Assembly: GCF_000427865.1 (NCBI RefSeq)
Contig: NZ_ATYV01000013.1
Location: forward strand, 1 to 64,000
Length of the DNA: 64,000 nt
Direction: 5' to 3'
Origin: Corynebacterium sputi DSM 45148
GTDB lineage: Bacteria; Actinomycetota; Actinomycetes; Mycobacteriales; Mycobacteriaceae
Below the pieces are notes generated by a model. It was not told the origin of the DNA, searched no databases, and saw nothing but the letters and a program-made list of their open reading frames with translations. Both the position numbers and the translations under genes were made by a program. This document shows, one piece after another, positions 18,102-24,874 of the stretch (within the stretch, counting starts at the first letter, position 1; every line of letters starts with the position of its first letter).

Positions 18102-19198
18102 CCCGGGATCACTCCCATCAGTACGGCGGCCAGCACCATGACCACGCTCACCAGCCACAGCCAGAAGAACGCGTGCTTGATATGCCGGCCGATGCTCACA
18201 TTCGCCAAGCCAACTAGAAGGTAGAACGATCCTGTCATCGGGCTGATCGGGAAGCCGACCGTCTCCTGGCCCAGGATCGATGCCATCGCGATATCAGTTC
18301 CGTCGACACCGAATTCAGCACCGACACCCATCACACCGAAGTAGTATGCATCCGGTCCGAAAACGAGGTTCAAGGGAACACCGAGGATTCCCATGATCAC
18401 TAGCAGGCCGGGAGCGAGATTCTCCGGCAGAAGGCTCGCACCGCTTTGCGCCATCGCCTCGACCATCCCCAATTCAGCCAGAACTCCAAGCAGACCTCCA
18501 GCAGCGAGCAGGGTACTGGCCATCAGCACTGCGGCTGAGGCGTGGGCATTGATTCGCTTAGCCTGCTCCTTCGGGTTTGGGTAATTGACGACCAGCACGG
18601 TGATCGCACCAATAATGAAACAGACGGCCGGATCGATGATTCCAGAGACCAGCCCTGCCACGATGATCACTGTGATCGCCAGATTCACGAACAGTAGCTT
18701 CGGTCGCTTGAGGCTCTGCGCCTCAAGCTCTTCCTGCTTTACGACGTCCCCATCGTCACTATCCGCATCCGTCCCACCAGAGCCCGAGTCGGTACCGAGT
18801 CCGTCAAGGGAGTTTCCGTCCGGTCCGACGATAACCATGCCGTTCTCGCCGACACGTGCGGTTGATTCAGGTACCTCGGCCTTCACGTCACCTGCCTCGA
18901 GACGTGCGAGGCGCCTCTTCTCACGGACACCCAGGTAGAAGGCGACGACCAGCGCCAGCACGATACCGAGAATCTGCGCTGGGATGACCGGGCCCCAGAG
19001 TTCGTTCGCTGGGATGTCAGCTGTCGCGGCGGCACGCAAGGTGGGGCCACCCCACGGAAGAATGTTCATAACGCCGGCGCAGAGAGCGACACATGTGGCC
19101 AGCACCAATCGGCTCATTCCCATTCGCTCGTAGAGCGGCAGCATCGCCGGGATAGTGATGAGGAAGGTCGAGGCGCCAGCTCCGTCCAAATGAGCCAC
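18092..19198 (-). pseudogene. CitMHS-family citrate/carboxylate transporter, 5'-truncated
   Basis: 368 residues matching the C-terminal three quarters of a CitMHS (citrate-Mg2+:H+ symporter) permease, including LDGAGASTFLITIPAMLPLYERMGM, MNILPWGGPT and the end FWLWLVSVVMVLAAVL. Family members usually have about 430-460 residues and start some 110 residues earlier. The first four or five helices are missing. Homology stops abruptly near 19205, and upstream sequence belongs to an unrelated Cys-rich frame. A long Asp/Gly/Ser-rich insert lies in the central loop. It is probably non-functional. Before the deletion it would have been expressed ahead of the AtuA genes. Confidence 0.75.
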
Positions 19199-19210
19199 GA
19201 TCGCTAGGTG

Positions 19211-19325
19211 TTGCGTCGGCGATGGTCATCGCCGGGTCGGAGGTGGCCGCAGGCGGCGCAGAGGGCGCGCAGCATCCACAGCCGTCGTAGGCCAGCGGCA
19301 GCAAGCGGGGAGTCGGGGTGGTCAT
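19211..19325 (-). pseudogene. N-terminal fragment of a Cys-rich metal protein gene
   Basis: The frame starts MTTPTPRLLPLAYDGCGCCAPSAP with a good Shine-Dalgarno site (AGGAG, 9-bp spacer), preceded by a CsoR-like operator. CGCCAP-type N-termini are found on copper chaperone or copper-transport proteins of Actinobacteria. No HMA domain follows: after about 38 residues the sequence runs into the CitMHS gene in another frame. I infer a fusion point of a deletion. Family assignment is tentative. Confidence 0.45.
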
Positions 19326-19336
19326 CGAAAGCGCTC

Positions 19337-19486
19337 CTATAGGTTGGTGGGATCGGGAGGGGCCTCACCCCTCATCATATACCCCTCGGGGGTATCGTCA
19401 GGAGGGTGGTGGGGATCGGTGTCCCGGTTGTGAAGGTTGTGGTGGTCCTCGGGAGGGGAAAGTGGGATGTGGGGCTTGTTATGCAT
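19337..19486 (-). CDS. possible small His-rich protein
   Basis: 49 residues, MHNKPHIPLSPPEDHHNLHN..., with nine His and many Pro/Asp. Its ATG overlaps the TGA of a histidine-kinase tail (TGATG), and its stop TAG overlaps the Shine-Dalgarno site of the Cys-rich frame, a tight operon-like arrangement. The CsoR-like palindrome lies inside its 3' half. It could be a metal-buffering peptide or chance coding in a decayed region. Confidence 0.3.
   Translation of the reverse strand: MHNKPHIPLSPPEDHHNLHNRDTDPHHPPDDTPEGYMMRGEAPPDPTNL
19379..19395. promoter_or_regulatory. CsoR-like operator
   Basis: Perfect palindrome ATACCCC-tcg-GGGGTAT, close to the GTATACCCnnnGGGTATAC type bound by CsoR copper sensors. 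It lies 54-70 bp upstream of the Cys-rich gene fragment. No csoR gene is in the window. Confidence 0.55.
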
Positions 19487-19548
19487 CAGGTGGACTCCGT
19501 GGGGGCGAGGGGAAGGCGGAGGGTGAAGGTGGACCCGGTTCCGGGCCC
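19486..19548 (-). pseudogene. C-terminal fragment of a sensor histidine kinase
   Basis: One frame reads PGPGTGSTFTLRLPLAPTES followed by T and a stop, the typical end of a histidine-kinase ATPase domain (G-x-GSTF-x-LRLPL). In-frame stops lie directly upstream and no catalytic core is present. This is a remnant of a two-component system, possibly copper-responsive given its surroundings. Confidence 0.5.
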
Positions 19549-19567
19549 GGGGGGTCAAGGTTCCGTC

Positions 19568-19666
19568 GCGGGTGGGATCGGTCAGCATGGAGAACATCTC
19601 CCCAGCCAGCTCCACGTAGGCACTGTCGGCGGGGATACTCCATTGATCATCTGCGTAGATGTGCAT
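19568..19666 (-). pseudogene. N-terminal fragment of an ArsR/SmtB-family regulator
   Basis: The frame MHIYADDQWSIPADSAYVEL..., ending at MFSMLTDPTR, matches the first helices of ArsR-family metal sensors (ELA-x-EMFSMLTDPTR is followed by VRI-x-L in intact members). After Arg33 homology is lost and the helix-turn-helix is missing. It lies downstream of the P-type ATPase on the same strand and may once have regulated it. Confidence 0.55.
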
Positions 19667-19786
19667 ATGGTTTCGTGAAGTGCAGAGAAGAGTAAGGGTG
19701 GCGCTTTGCGCCGCTTGCCCCGCCTCAGTTCCTGCTCTGAGTCACAGTGCAGCTACATGAGATCGGGGATCTGGTGCACAGGGGAA

Positions 19787-19825
19787 AGCCCCACCGGGAA
19801 GACCTGGAGGAAAACCGGCGGGGCT
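19787..19825 (-). terminator. hairpin downstream of the P-type ATPase gene
   Basis: AGCCCC-a-CCGG pairs with CCGG-c-GGGGCT, one mismatch, 20 bp past the ATPase stop. No clear U-tract. Confidence 0.55.
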
Positions 19826-19844
19826 GGCTGTGGCGATTGTGTCG

Positions 19845-21722
19845 TTAGGCGCTCAGCGTCTCCTTCGCGGCGTCAGCAGTACTCACGTCTGCCTTGTCCT
19901 TGTCTTCCTTCAGGGTGGGGCGCAGCAGCAGCATGGCGATCGCGATGACGATCAGGACGCTAGCTTCGTGGACGAGCATGCCAATCGACATGGTCACCCC
20001 ACCGAGCAGCACACCGACCAACAGGATCGCCACGGTGGCCAGGGCGATGGCGATATTGACCCGCATGGTGCGTACCGTGCGCTGGGCCAAACCCAGGGCG
20101 TACGGCAGGCGGGGGAGCTTGTCGGCCATCAGGGCGATATCGGCTGTCTCGATGGCGGCAGGTGAGCCAGCAGCCCCCATGGCGATGCCGATGTCGGCCT
20201 GAGCGAGTGCCGGCGTGTCGTTGACACCGTCGCCGATCATGGCCACGGTGTGGCCCTGGGCCTGCAGGTCCTTGACGATAGTGAGCTTGTCCTCGGGCAT
20301 GAGTTCGGCCCGGACCTCGTCGACCCCGAGTTCGGCGGCGACGTTGCGGGCCACCCGCTGCGCGTCACCGGTGGCCATGATCACGCGCACACCCTTGTCA
20401 TGCAGCGATCGGATAGCGGCCGGTGCGTCGTCACGGATGGTGTCGGCCACGGCGACGATGCCGATGGCGCGTCCGTCGACACCGACGTACATGGCGGTCT
20501 TGCCCTGGTCATTGAGTTCAAGGATGCGGGTGGTGTCCGGGGCGTGGTCGAGCAGGTCGGCGGAACCGACGGCGACGGTATGGTCGTCGACCTTCGCGAT
20601 GATGCCCTTGCCGGTGACCGGTTTGGCTTTCTCGACCATTTCGATGGTCAGTCCCTTGTTCTCCGCACCGCGGATGATCGCCTCGGCCAGGGGGTGCTCG
20701 GAGGCGGTTTCGGCACGGGCGGCCAGGGTAAGCACCTCATCGTCCGAGTAGGCAGGGTCGAGGACGTCGACGTTGGTCAGCTCGGGGCGGCCGTTGGTCA
20801 GGGTGCCGGTCTTGTCGACGACCACGGTGTCGACCTTCGCGGAGGTCTCCAGGTATTCGCCACCCTTGATGAGCACCCCGTCCTTAGCGGAGCGTCCGAT
20901 ACCGGCGACAATCGAGACCGGGATGGAGATGACCAGCGCCCCGGGGCAGGCAATGACCAGCAGGGTCAAGGCCAGTTCCACATTGAGGGTGATCAGGCCA
21001 ACGGCGAGGGCGGCGACCATCACACCGGGGGTGTAGTACTTCGAGAATTTCTCCAGGAACGTCTGGGTCTTGGCCTTATCGTCCTGGGCGTCTTCCACAC
21101 GGTGGATGATCTTGGCCAGTGTGGAGTCCGAGCCGATGCCAATCGCCTCGATGCGCAGCACACCGGAGCGCAGCCAAGTACCGGCGAAGACCTCCGAGTC
21201 CTCGGCCTTCTCAGCGGGTACGGATTCCCCGGTGATGGTGGCCTCGTCGACCCCGCCGTGACCGGAGAGCACGCGTCCATCGACGGGGATCTGCTCGCCG
21301 TTTTTCACGAGCACGACGTCACCGGGGGCCAGTTCCCAGATCTCAACGGTTTCGGGCTCACCGTCGCGCAGCACGGTGGCGGTCTCGGGGGCAGCGTCCA
21401 CCAGGTCCGACAGTGCCTTGCGGGTGCGGTTCATCGTGGCCTTCTCCAGGGCCTTGCCCAGGGCGAAGAGGAAGGTGACGGCGGCGGATTCCCAGTAGTT
21501 GTTGATGAACAGCGCGCCGATGGCGGCGACGATGACCAGCAGGTCAATCGAGATCATCCTAATGCGCAGGGCCTGGACGGCGGAGACGGCGATCTGCCAG
21601 CCGGCGACCACCGCGGCGGCGATCATGAATCCGTCTGACAGCCACCCAGCGGGGGTGAGCCAGGACAGGATAATCAACAGGCCTGAGACGGCGACCACGC
21701 CCCAGGTTTTCCAGGTCTTCAT
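19845..21722 (-). CDS. heavy-metal P1B-type ATPase with CPG motif
   Basis: 625 residues, short for the family because there is no N-terminal HMA domain. Features: actuator motif TGES, TM6 motif C259-P260-G261 (ACPGALVISIPVS), phosphorylation site DKTGTLT (D303), SEHPLAEA histidine loop and hinge GDGVNDTPAL. CPC, CPH or SPC is usual in the membrane site. CPG is a minority variant, so metal specificity cannot be assigned. It would export a transition metal across the cytoplasmic membrane. ATG 21722 has AAAGGA 8 bp upstream. It is preceded by an FNR-like class II promoter shared with the neighbouring repeat protein and HMA chaperone. Confidence 0.9.
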   Translation of the reverse strand: MKTWKTWGVVAVSGLLIILSWLTPAGWLSDGFMIAAAVVAGWQIAVSAVQALRIRMISIDLLVIVAAIGALFINNYWESAAVTFLFALGKALEKATMNRTRKALSDLVDAAPETATVLRDGEPETVEIWELAPGDVVLVKNGEQIPVDGRVLSGHGGVDEATITGESVPAEKAEDSEVFAGTWLRSGVLRIEAIGIGSDSTLAKIIHRVEDAQDDKAKTQTFLEKFSKYYTPGVMVAALAVGLITLNVELALTLLVIACPGALVISIPVSIVAGIGRSAKDGVLIKGGEYLETSAKVDTVVVDKTGTLTNGRPELTNVDVLDPAYSDDEVLTLAARAETASEHPLAEAIIRGAENKGLTIEMVEKAKPVTGKGIIAKVDDHTVAVGSADLLDHAPDTTRILELNDQGKTAMYVGVDGRAIGIVAVADTIRDDAPAAIRSLHDKGVRVIMATGDAQRVARNVAAELGVDEVRAELMPEDKLTIVKDLQAQGHTVAMIGDGVNDTPALAQADIGIAMGAAGSPAAIETADIALMADKLPRLPYALGLAQRTVRTMRVNIAIALATVAILLVGVLLGGVTMSIGMLVHEASVLIVIAIAMLLLRPTLKEDKDKADVSTADAAKETLSA

Positions 21723-21770
21723 GATGGGTGTCCTTTACTTTTTGAGGGTCTTTTTCTTGTGACACTCATT

Positions 21771-21812
21771 AAGTTAGGACAACTCCGGAGAAACCTCCTT
21801 GACCTGGATCAA
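21771..21812 (-). promoter_or_regulatory. FNR-like class II promoter of the ATPase gene
   Basis: TTGACCTGGATCAA (21799-21812) is centred 32 bp upstream of TAACTT (21771-21776, minus strand). If TAACTT is the -10 hexamer the box sits at -41.5. The flanking 54 bp are almost identical to those of the promoter at 22.73 kb. Confidence 0.7.
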
Positions 21813-21877
21813 TTACCCACACACCTCCGACCTGACGAGGTGGAGCAGAAGAGCATGCCACGTGGCCTGTCAACGCC

Positions 21878-21915
21878 AGGAACCCACCAGCACCGCACGG
21901 TGCTGGTGGGTTCCT
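21878..21915. terminator. long perfect hairpin
   Basis: The 18-base arms AGGAACCCACCAGCACCG and its exact complement are separated by two bases. It lies 60 bp past the small frame at 21975-22244 and upstream of the ATPase promoter, so it probably insulates the ATPase gene from upstream transcription. Confidence 0.65.
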
Positions 21916-21974
21916 AGCGTGGAGACGACGTGGCGTCGATCACGCTCCTTCCCGGGTACTCGGATAGGGGGTGT

Positions 21975-22244
21975 TTAGTAGGCCGAGGGTTTGGCGGTAC
22001 AGCCGGCGTCCATGAGAGGGCCGGTGCGAGTGCTCAGCCATTCCCGGATCGGGTGGCGGCCGTGTGGGTCGGGCGCCGCAAGGGAGGGGAACAGGGCGAG
22101 GTCGTCATCTACGCGTCGCTGGTAGGCGTCACGGGTCTCCTTGAGATGTCCTAGGTGGATAGTGTCGTCCTGGCCCGCAGGACGGCTCACGCGGTACAAC
22201 GCCGCCACACTGTGATAGGCGGGAGTAGCCGTTGCGTATGGCAC
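21975..22244 (-). CDS. unrecognised small ORF, possibly decayed
   Basis: 89 residues from ATG 22244 (MPYATATPAYHSVAALYRVS), with AGGG 5-8 bp upstream. It has no recognised domain, is polar and His/Asp/Arg-rich, and has one Cys. It is followed by a strong hairpin and lies on the same strand as the repeat-protein gene, 120 bp downstream of it. It may be the 3' part of a broken gene. Confidence 0.3.
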   Translation of the reverse strand: MPYATATPAYHSVAALYRVSRPAGQDDTIHLGHLKETRDAYQRRVDDDLALFPSLAAPDPHGRHPIREWLSTRTGPLMDAGCTAKPSAY

Positions 22245-22364
22245 CCTGGATGTCGCCTGTATTCAGGGCTCGAGTTCTTGCGAGAAGATTCGGTCCCTGT
22301 CGTTCACGGGTCGGTGTGGGCATCAGGACAGCGCGGCTCCCACTTCGGAAAGATGGTCCAGTCG

Positions 22365-22682
22365 CTAATGATCGTGGGCGTTGACAATGGCGTTGACCTT
22401 GGCATCCACAGCCTCCAGTGTGCTCAAGTCTAGGCGGGCAGTGTCGGTGTCCACGCCGTGCCCCTTCATCAGGAAGTCCAGCTTCGGGTGCAGCTGGGCG
22501 AGGGTATCGTTCGCCATGCGGGAGGGGTCACCGCCGTGGGCGGCGCATAACGCGTTCGCCTTGGCGTGCAGTGAGGAGACGGATTCGAGGTCCAGATCCG
22601 ACTCGTCGAAGTTCTCGACCCCGTGGTCCTTGAGCAGGAAGTTCATCTTCTCGTGGAGACTGGCAAAGGTCACTTCGGCCAT
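22365..22682 (-). CDS. small protein of two tandem 47-residue repeats
   Basis: 105 residues built from two similar halves, about 5-51 and 59-105. Shared pattern: LH-x-K-h-x-FL-h-K-x-HGV, an acidic loop, LDL, then AK-x-NA-h-x-x-AH. The His in LH, the His in HGV and the terminal AH are conserved in both halves. The halves look helical and cytoplasmic, with no signal peptide or membrane segment. I recognise no known family. The gene has its own FNR-like class II promoter, nearly identical to that of the metal ATPase, and lies between the ATPase and HMA genes, so a role in metal binding, storage or sensing is a reasonable guess. AAAGGA precedes ATG 22682. Confidence 0.8.
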   Translation of the reverse strand: MAEVTFASLHEKMNFLLKDHGVENFDESDLDLESVSSLHAKANALCAAHGGDPSRMANDTLAQLHPKLDFLMKGHGVDTDTARLDLSTLEAVDAKVNAIVNAHDH

Positions 22683-22731
22683 GGTGGTGTCCTTTCATGA
22701 TGACGATCAGGTGTTTTCTGTGACACTCATT

Positions 22732-22773
22732 AAGTTATGAACAATCCGGAGAAAGTACCTTGATCCGCATCAA
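22732..22773 (-). promoter_or_regulatory. FNR-like class II promoter of the repeat-protein gene
   Basis: TTGATCCGCATCAA (22760-22773) matches the FNR consensus TTGATnnnnATCAA exactly. TAACTT (22732-22737) is centred 32 bp away, as at the three sister promoters. Confidence 0.75.
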
Positions 22774-22837
22774 GTACCCGCAAAGTGAGATCTGGATCGC
22801 AAAAAGACTGTGGTGCTCGTAGCCCGGGGCACAGATG

Positions 22838-22867
22838 GCCCGCCGGCACTTTCTGGTGCGGGCGGGC
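22838..22867 (-). terminator. hairpin downstream of the HMA chaperone gene
   Basis: GCCCGCC-g-GCAC pairs with GTGC-g-GGCGGGC around a six-base loop, 19 bp past the HMA stop. No U-tract. Confidence 0.6.
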
Positions 22868-22886
22868 TTGTGGGGTCGGGAGTGCG

Positions 22887-23123
22887 TCAGATCGCCGACG
22901 GCTTGGCGGCGTAACCGACCTCGGCTACCGCGGTGACCAGGTCACGTACGGAGACCTTCTGTGGGTCGTGGGTGACCAGGATGCGTCCGGAGGAGAACTT
23001 CACCTCCGCATTCTCCACGCCGTCCAAACCATTCAGCTTGTTTTCGATCTTGGCGACACAGCTCGGACAGGTGAACTCATCAGAGCGCAAGGTGGTGTTC
23101 TTCAGCGTGGCCGGGGCGGTCAT
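22887..23123 (-). CDS. HMA-domain metallochaperone (CopZ-like)
   Basis: 78 residues, essentially one HMA domain (beta-alpha-beta-beta-alpha-beta). The metal site is CPSC in FTCPSCVAKIENKL (residues 19-22). The usual form is M-x-CxxC. Later elements are GVENAEVKFSSGRILVTHD and the C-terminal GYAAKPSAI. It would carry a soft metal ion to the HMA-less ATPase nearby. AAAGGA lies 10 bp before ATG 23123, and an FNR-like promoter lies upstream. A decayed paralogue is at 24111-24344. Confidence 0.88.
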   Translation of the reverse strand: MTAPATLKNTTLRSDEFTCPSCVAKIENKLNGLDGVENAEVKFSSGRILVTHDPQKVSVRDLVTAVAEVGYAAKPSAI

Positions 23124-23176
23124 CGTAACCAGGTCCTTTCATCTTTTATCGTCATGTTCCTGTGCTTGCACCTTTA

Positions 23177-23218
23177 AAGATACGGTCCTTTCCGGGTTAA
23201 TTCCTTGACCTGGATCAA
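23177..23218 (-). promoter_or_regulatory. FNR-like class II promoter of the HMA chaperone gene
   Basis: TTGACCTGGATCAA (23205-23218) is centred 32 bp from TATCTT (23177-23182). The box is identical to that of the ATPase promoter. Confidence 0.72.
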
Positions 23219-23238
23219 ACAACGACAAATCTCTCCTA

Positions 23239-23255
23239 CCAGGAAATTGTCCTGG
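23239..23255 (-). terminator. small hairpin after the Crp/Fnr gene
   Basis: CCAGGA-aattg-TCCTGG, 24 bp past the stop of the regulator gene. A short stem, so only a candidate. Confidence 0.4.
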
Positions 23256-23278
23256 AAAAGAGAGAGGGATGTGGGCGT

Positions 23279-24028
23279 TTAGAGGCCGGCGACCAGGTCG
23301 GCCAGGGCCTGGTGGTTGGTAATGGCGATCCATTCGCGGCCGGAGTCGATGACACCGGTTTTCTTCATCCGCGCCATTGCCCGGGAGGCGGACTCGACGG
23401 TGGTGCCGGCCATGCCGGCCACGTCGTCGCGGCGCAGGCGGACCTGCAGCAGGCTGGATCCGTCTTGTCGGATTTGCCCGAGCTTGGCGTCCAGGTGTTG
23501 GAGGGCAGCGGCCACGCGCTGCTCGACAGTCGAGGTGGCCTGGGCGGTTTCACGCTCCCGGGACCGGGCCAACTGATCCTGCTGCATCCGTATGATCGCC
23601 AACGCCAGTTGCGGGTAGGCGTCCACGACCTCGGCCAGGGCCTCGGCGGGCAGGTAGAGCGCACAGGTGGTCTCGATCGCCCAGGCAGAGTCAGTGGCTG
23701 GGGAGCTATGGGTGTGCAGCGGGCCGATGACATCCCCGGGGGCGGCGATGTCGACGGTGATTTCGCGGCCATCGATGGTGTCCCGGGTGATCCGGGCCCG
23801 ACCGGAGGCGACCATATAGCTGCCCTGAGCCTGCTCGCCGGCTAGGAGGATGGGATCACCCGCGGCCCAGGCCCAGGAGGTCAGATGCTGGTCGAGTTCC
23901 CTGTGCTGCTGTGGGCCTAGTTCCTTGGTCAGCGGGGAACGGGCCATGACCTGCATGTGCACGTCCAGGGAGCACTGGTGGGGTTGGGCGCAGTTGTGAC
24001 GGACGGGATTGCGGGCCATAAGCCCCAT
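23279..24028 (-). CDS. Crp/Fnr-family regulator of the metal island
   Basis: About 249 residues. A cyclic-nucleotide-type effector domain (SWAWAAGDPILLAGEQAQGSYMVASGRARIT; DIAAPGDVIGPL) is joined by a long dimer helix to a Crp-type winged helix (RLRRDDVAGMAGTTVESASRAMARMKKTGVI). The recognition helix VESASRAM has the E-x2-SR pattern (E-SR) of FNR proteins reading TTGAT. The N-terminus has two Cys (HNCAQPHQCS) and a third lies in the domain core (TTCALYLP). FNR uses four for its Fe-S cluster, so the signal is unclear. It probably activates the four FNR-box promoters nearby. The start may be ATG 24028 or 24019. Upstream frame extension runs into the HMA pseudogene. Confidence 0.85.
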   Translation of the reverse strand: MGLMARNPVRHNCAQPHQCSLDVHMQVMARSPLTKELGPQQHRELDQHLTSWAWAAGDPILLAGEQAQGSYMVASGRARITRDTIDGREITVDIAAPGDVIGPLHTHSSPATDSAWAIETTCALYLPAEALAEVVDAYPQLALAIIRMQQDQLARSRERETAQATSTVEQRVAAALQHLDAKLGQIRQDGSSLLQVRLRRDDVAGMAGTTVESASRAMARMKKTGVIDSGREWIAITNHQALADLVAGL

Positions 24029-24110
24029 GCTATCGGGCCCGGAGAGCAATGACCGCGGAAGCGGAGGAACAAAAGCCTCCGACACAACCGACAGCCGCAC
24101 CCCCTCACCA

Positions 24111-24344
24111 CTAGCTTGCCAAGGGGTGGGCAATGGAGGTGATGTCGGTGACGGTCCTGATGAGCTCGCCCACAGATACTTGTTGTAGGTCATGGGCCAC
24201 CACGAGATGGCCGGGCGGTACTACCACTTCGACGGAGGCCACCCCCTCCAGGTCACTGAGTGTGGTCTAGGCGGTGGCCAGGCAACTCGGGCAGAAAAAC
24301 CCCGATGTGGACACGGTGGTGTGCTTGAGGATGGGAGTGGTCAT
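24111..24344 (-). pseudogene. HMA metallochaperone pseudogene with in-frame amber stop
   Basis: The frame MTTPILKHTTVSTSGFFCPS, then CLATA, is interrupted by TAG at 24267-24269 and resumes TTLSDLEGVASVEVVVPPGH to a stop at 24111-24113. It is one codon shorter than the intact HMA gene at 22887 and aligns along its whole length, including CPSC and the VSV-x-ELIRTVT end. Glu of the intact copy (after VAKI) corresponds to the stop, consistent with GAG to TAG. A Shine-Dalgarno site and an FNR-like promoter are still present. Confidence 0.8.
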
Positions 24345-24394
24345 GACAGTAAGGCCCTTTCATCGGAGGCACATGGAATGGGTGCATAGTAATG

Positions 24395-24436
24395 AAAATA
24401 CGGCCATATCCGGAGTAATTCCTTAACCTGGATCAA
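24395..24436 (-). promoter_or_regulatory. degenerate FNR-like promoter of the HMA pseudogene
   Basis: TTAACCTGGATCAA (24423-24436) has A for G at position 3 of the box. TATTTT (24395-24400) is centred 32 bp away. The geometry is intact but the box is decaying, in step with its gene. Confidence 0.6.
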
Positions 24437-24607
24437 ACAACCGGAAAAGGGTCCCGACCGGCGGGAGCAGCTGCGCATGACGGTGCGGGTCGCGGCATAC
24501 TGGGTTCGCGTCGACCTTCCCGGAAAGGGCCACGTCCCCTTTTCCTCTTACTGTCACATGCAGTAGTTTTTATGTTTGACCATAGAAACATGAAGCAAGG
24601 ATCTGCC

Positions 24608-24749
24608 ATGAACCGATTCGCCGCCCTCCTCGCTGTCTGTGCGCCCACCCTGGCCGGGTGCACCACCTCGTCTCGATGTCAGTGACCGAAACCAAGCGCT
24701 GACCGCTATCCTGCGCATCGGCCCGCCCACGGAGGATCCCTACCACTGA
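24608..24749 (+). pseudogene. lipoprotein gene remnant
   Basis: ATG 24608 begins a lipoprotein signal, MNRFAALLAVCAPTLAGCTT, with lipobox LAGC, then stops at 24683-24685 after 25 residues. Shifted by one frame, translation continues LDVSDRNQALTAILRIGPPT and on to a stop at 24747-24749. This looks like an internal deletion plus frameshift that left both ends of a small lipoprotein gene. AAGGA lies upstream of the ATG. The rest of 24437-24874 shows no gene. Confidence 0.5.
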
Positions 24750-24874
24750 CACGTCAGAGTCCACTTCTTTACGTACTGCGCTAACTTCTCGGGCCATCAG
24801 GGAAGGCGCATGAACAAAAACATCGTCTCCTCACCATTCGATGCTTCCCAGACCGGCTCCGAAAGGTTGTTTAT

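Noticed and set aside
20250-21638. Open frame of 462 codons opposite the P-type ATPase
   Set aside because: Gly/Asp/His-rich antisense translation of a clear ATPase gene; no independent support.
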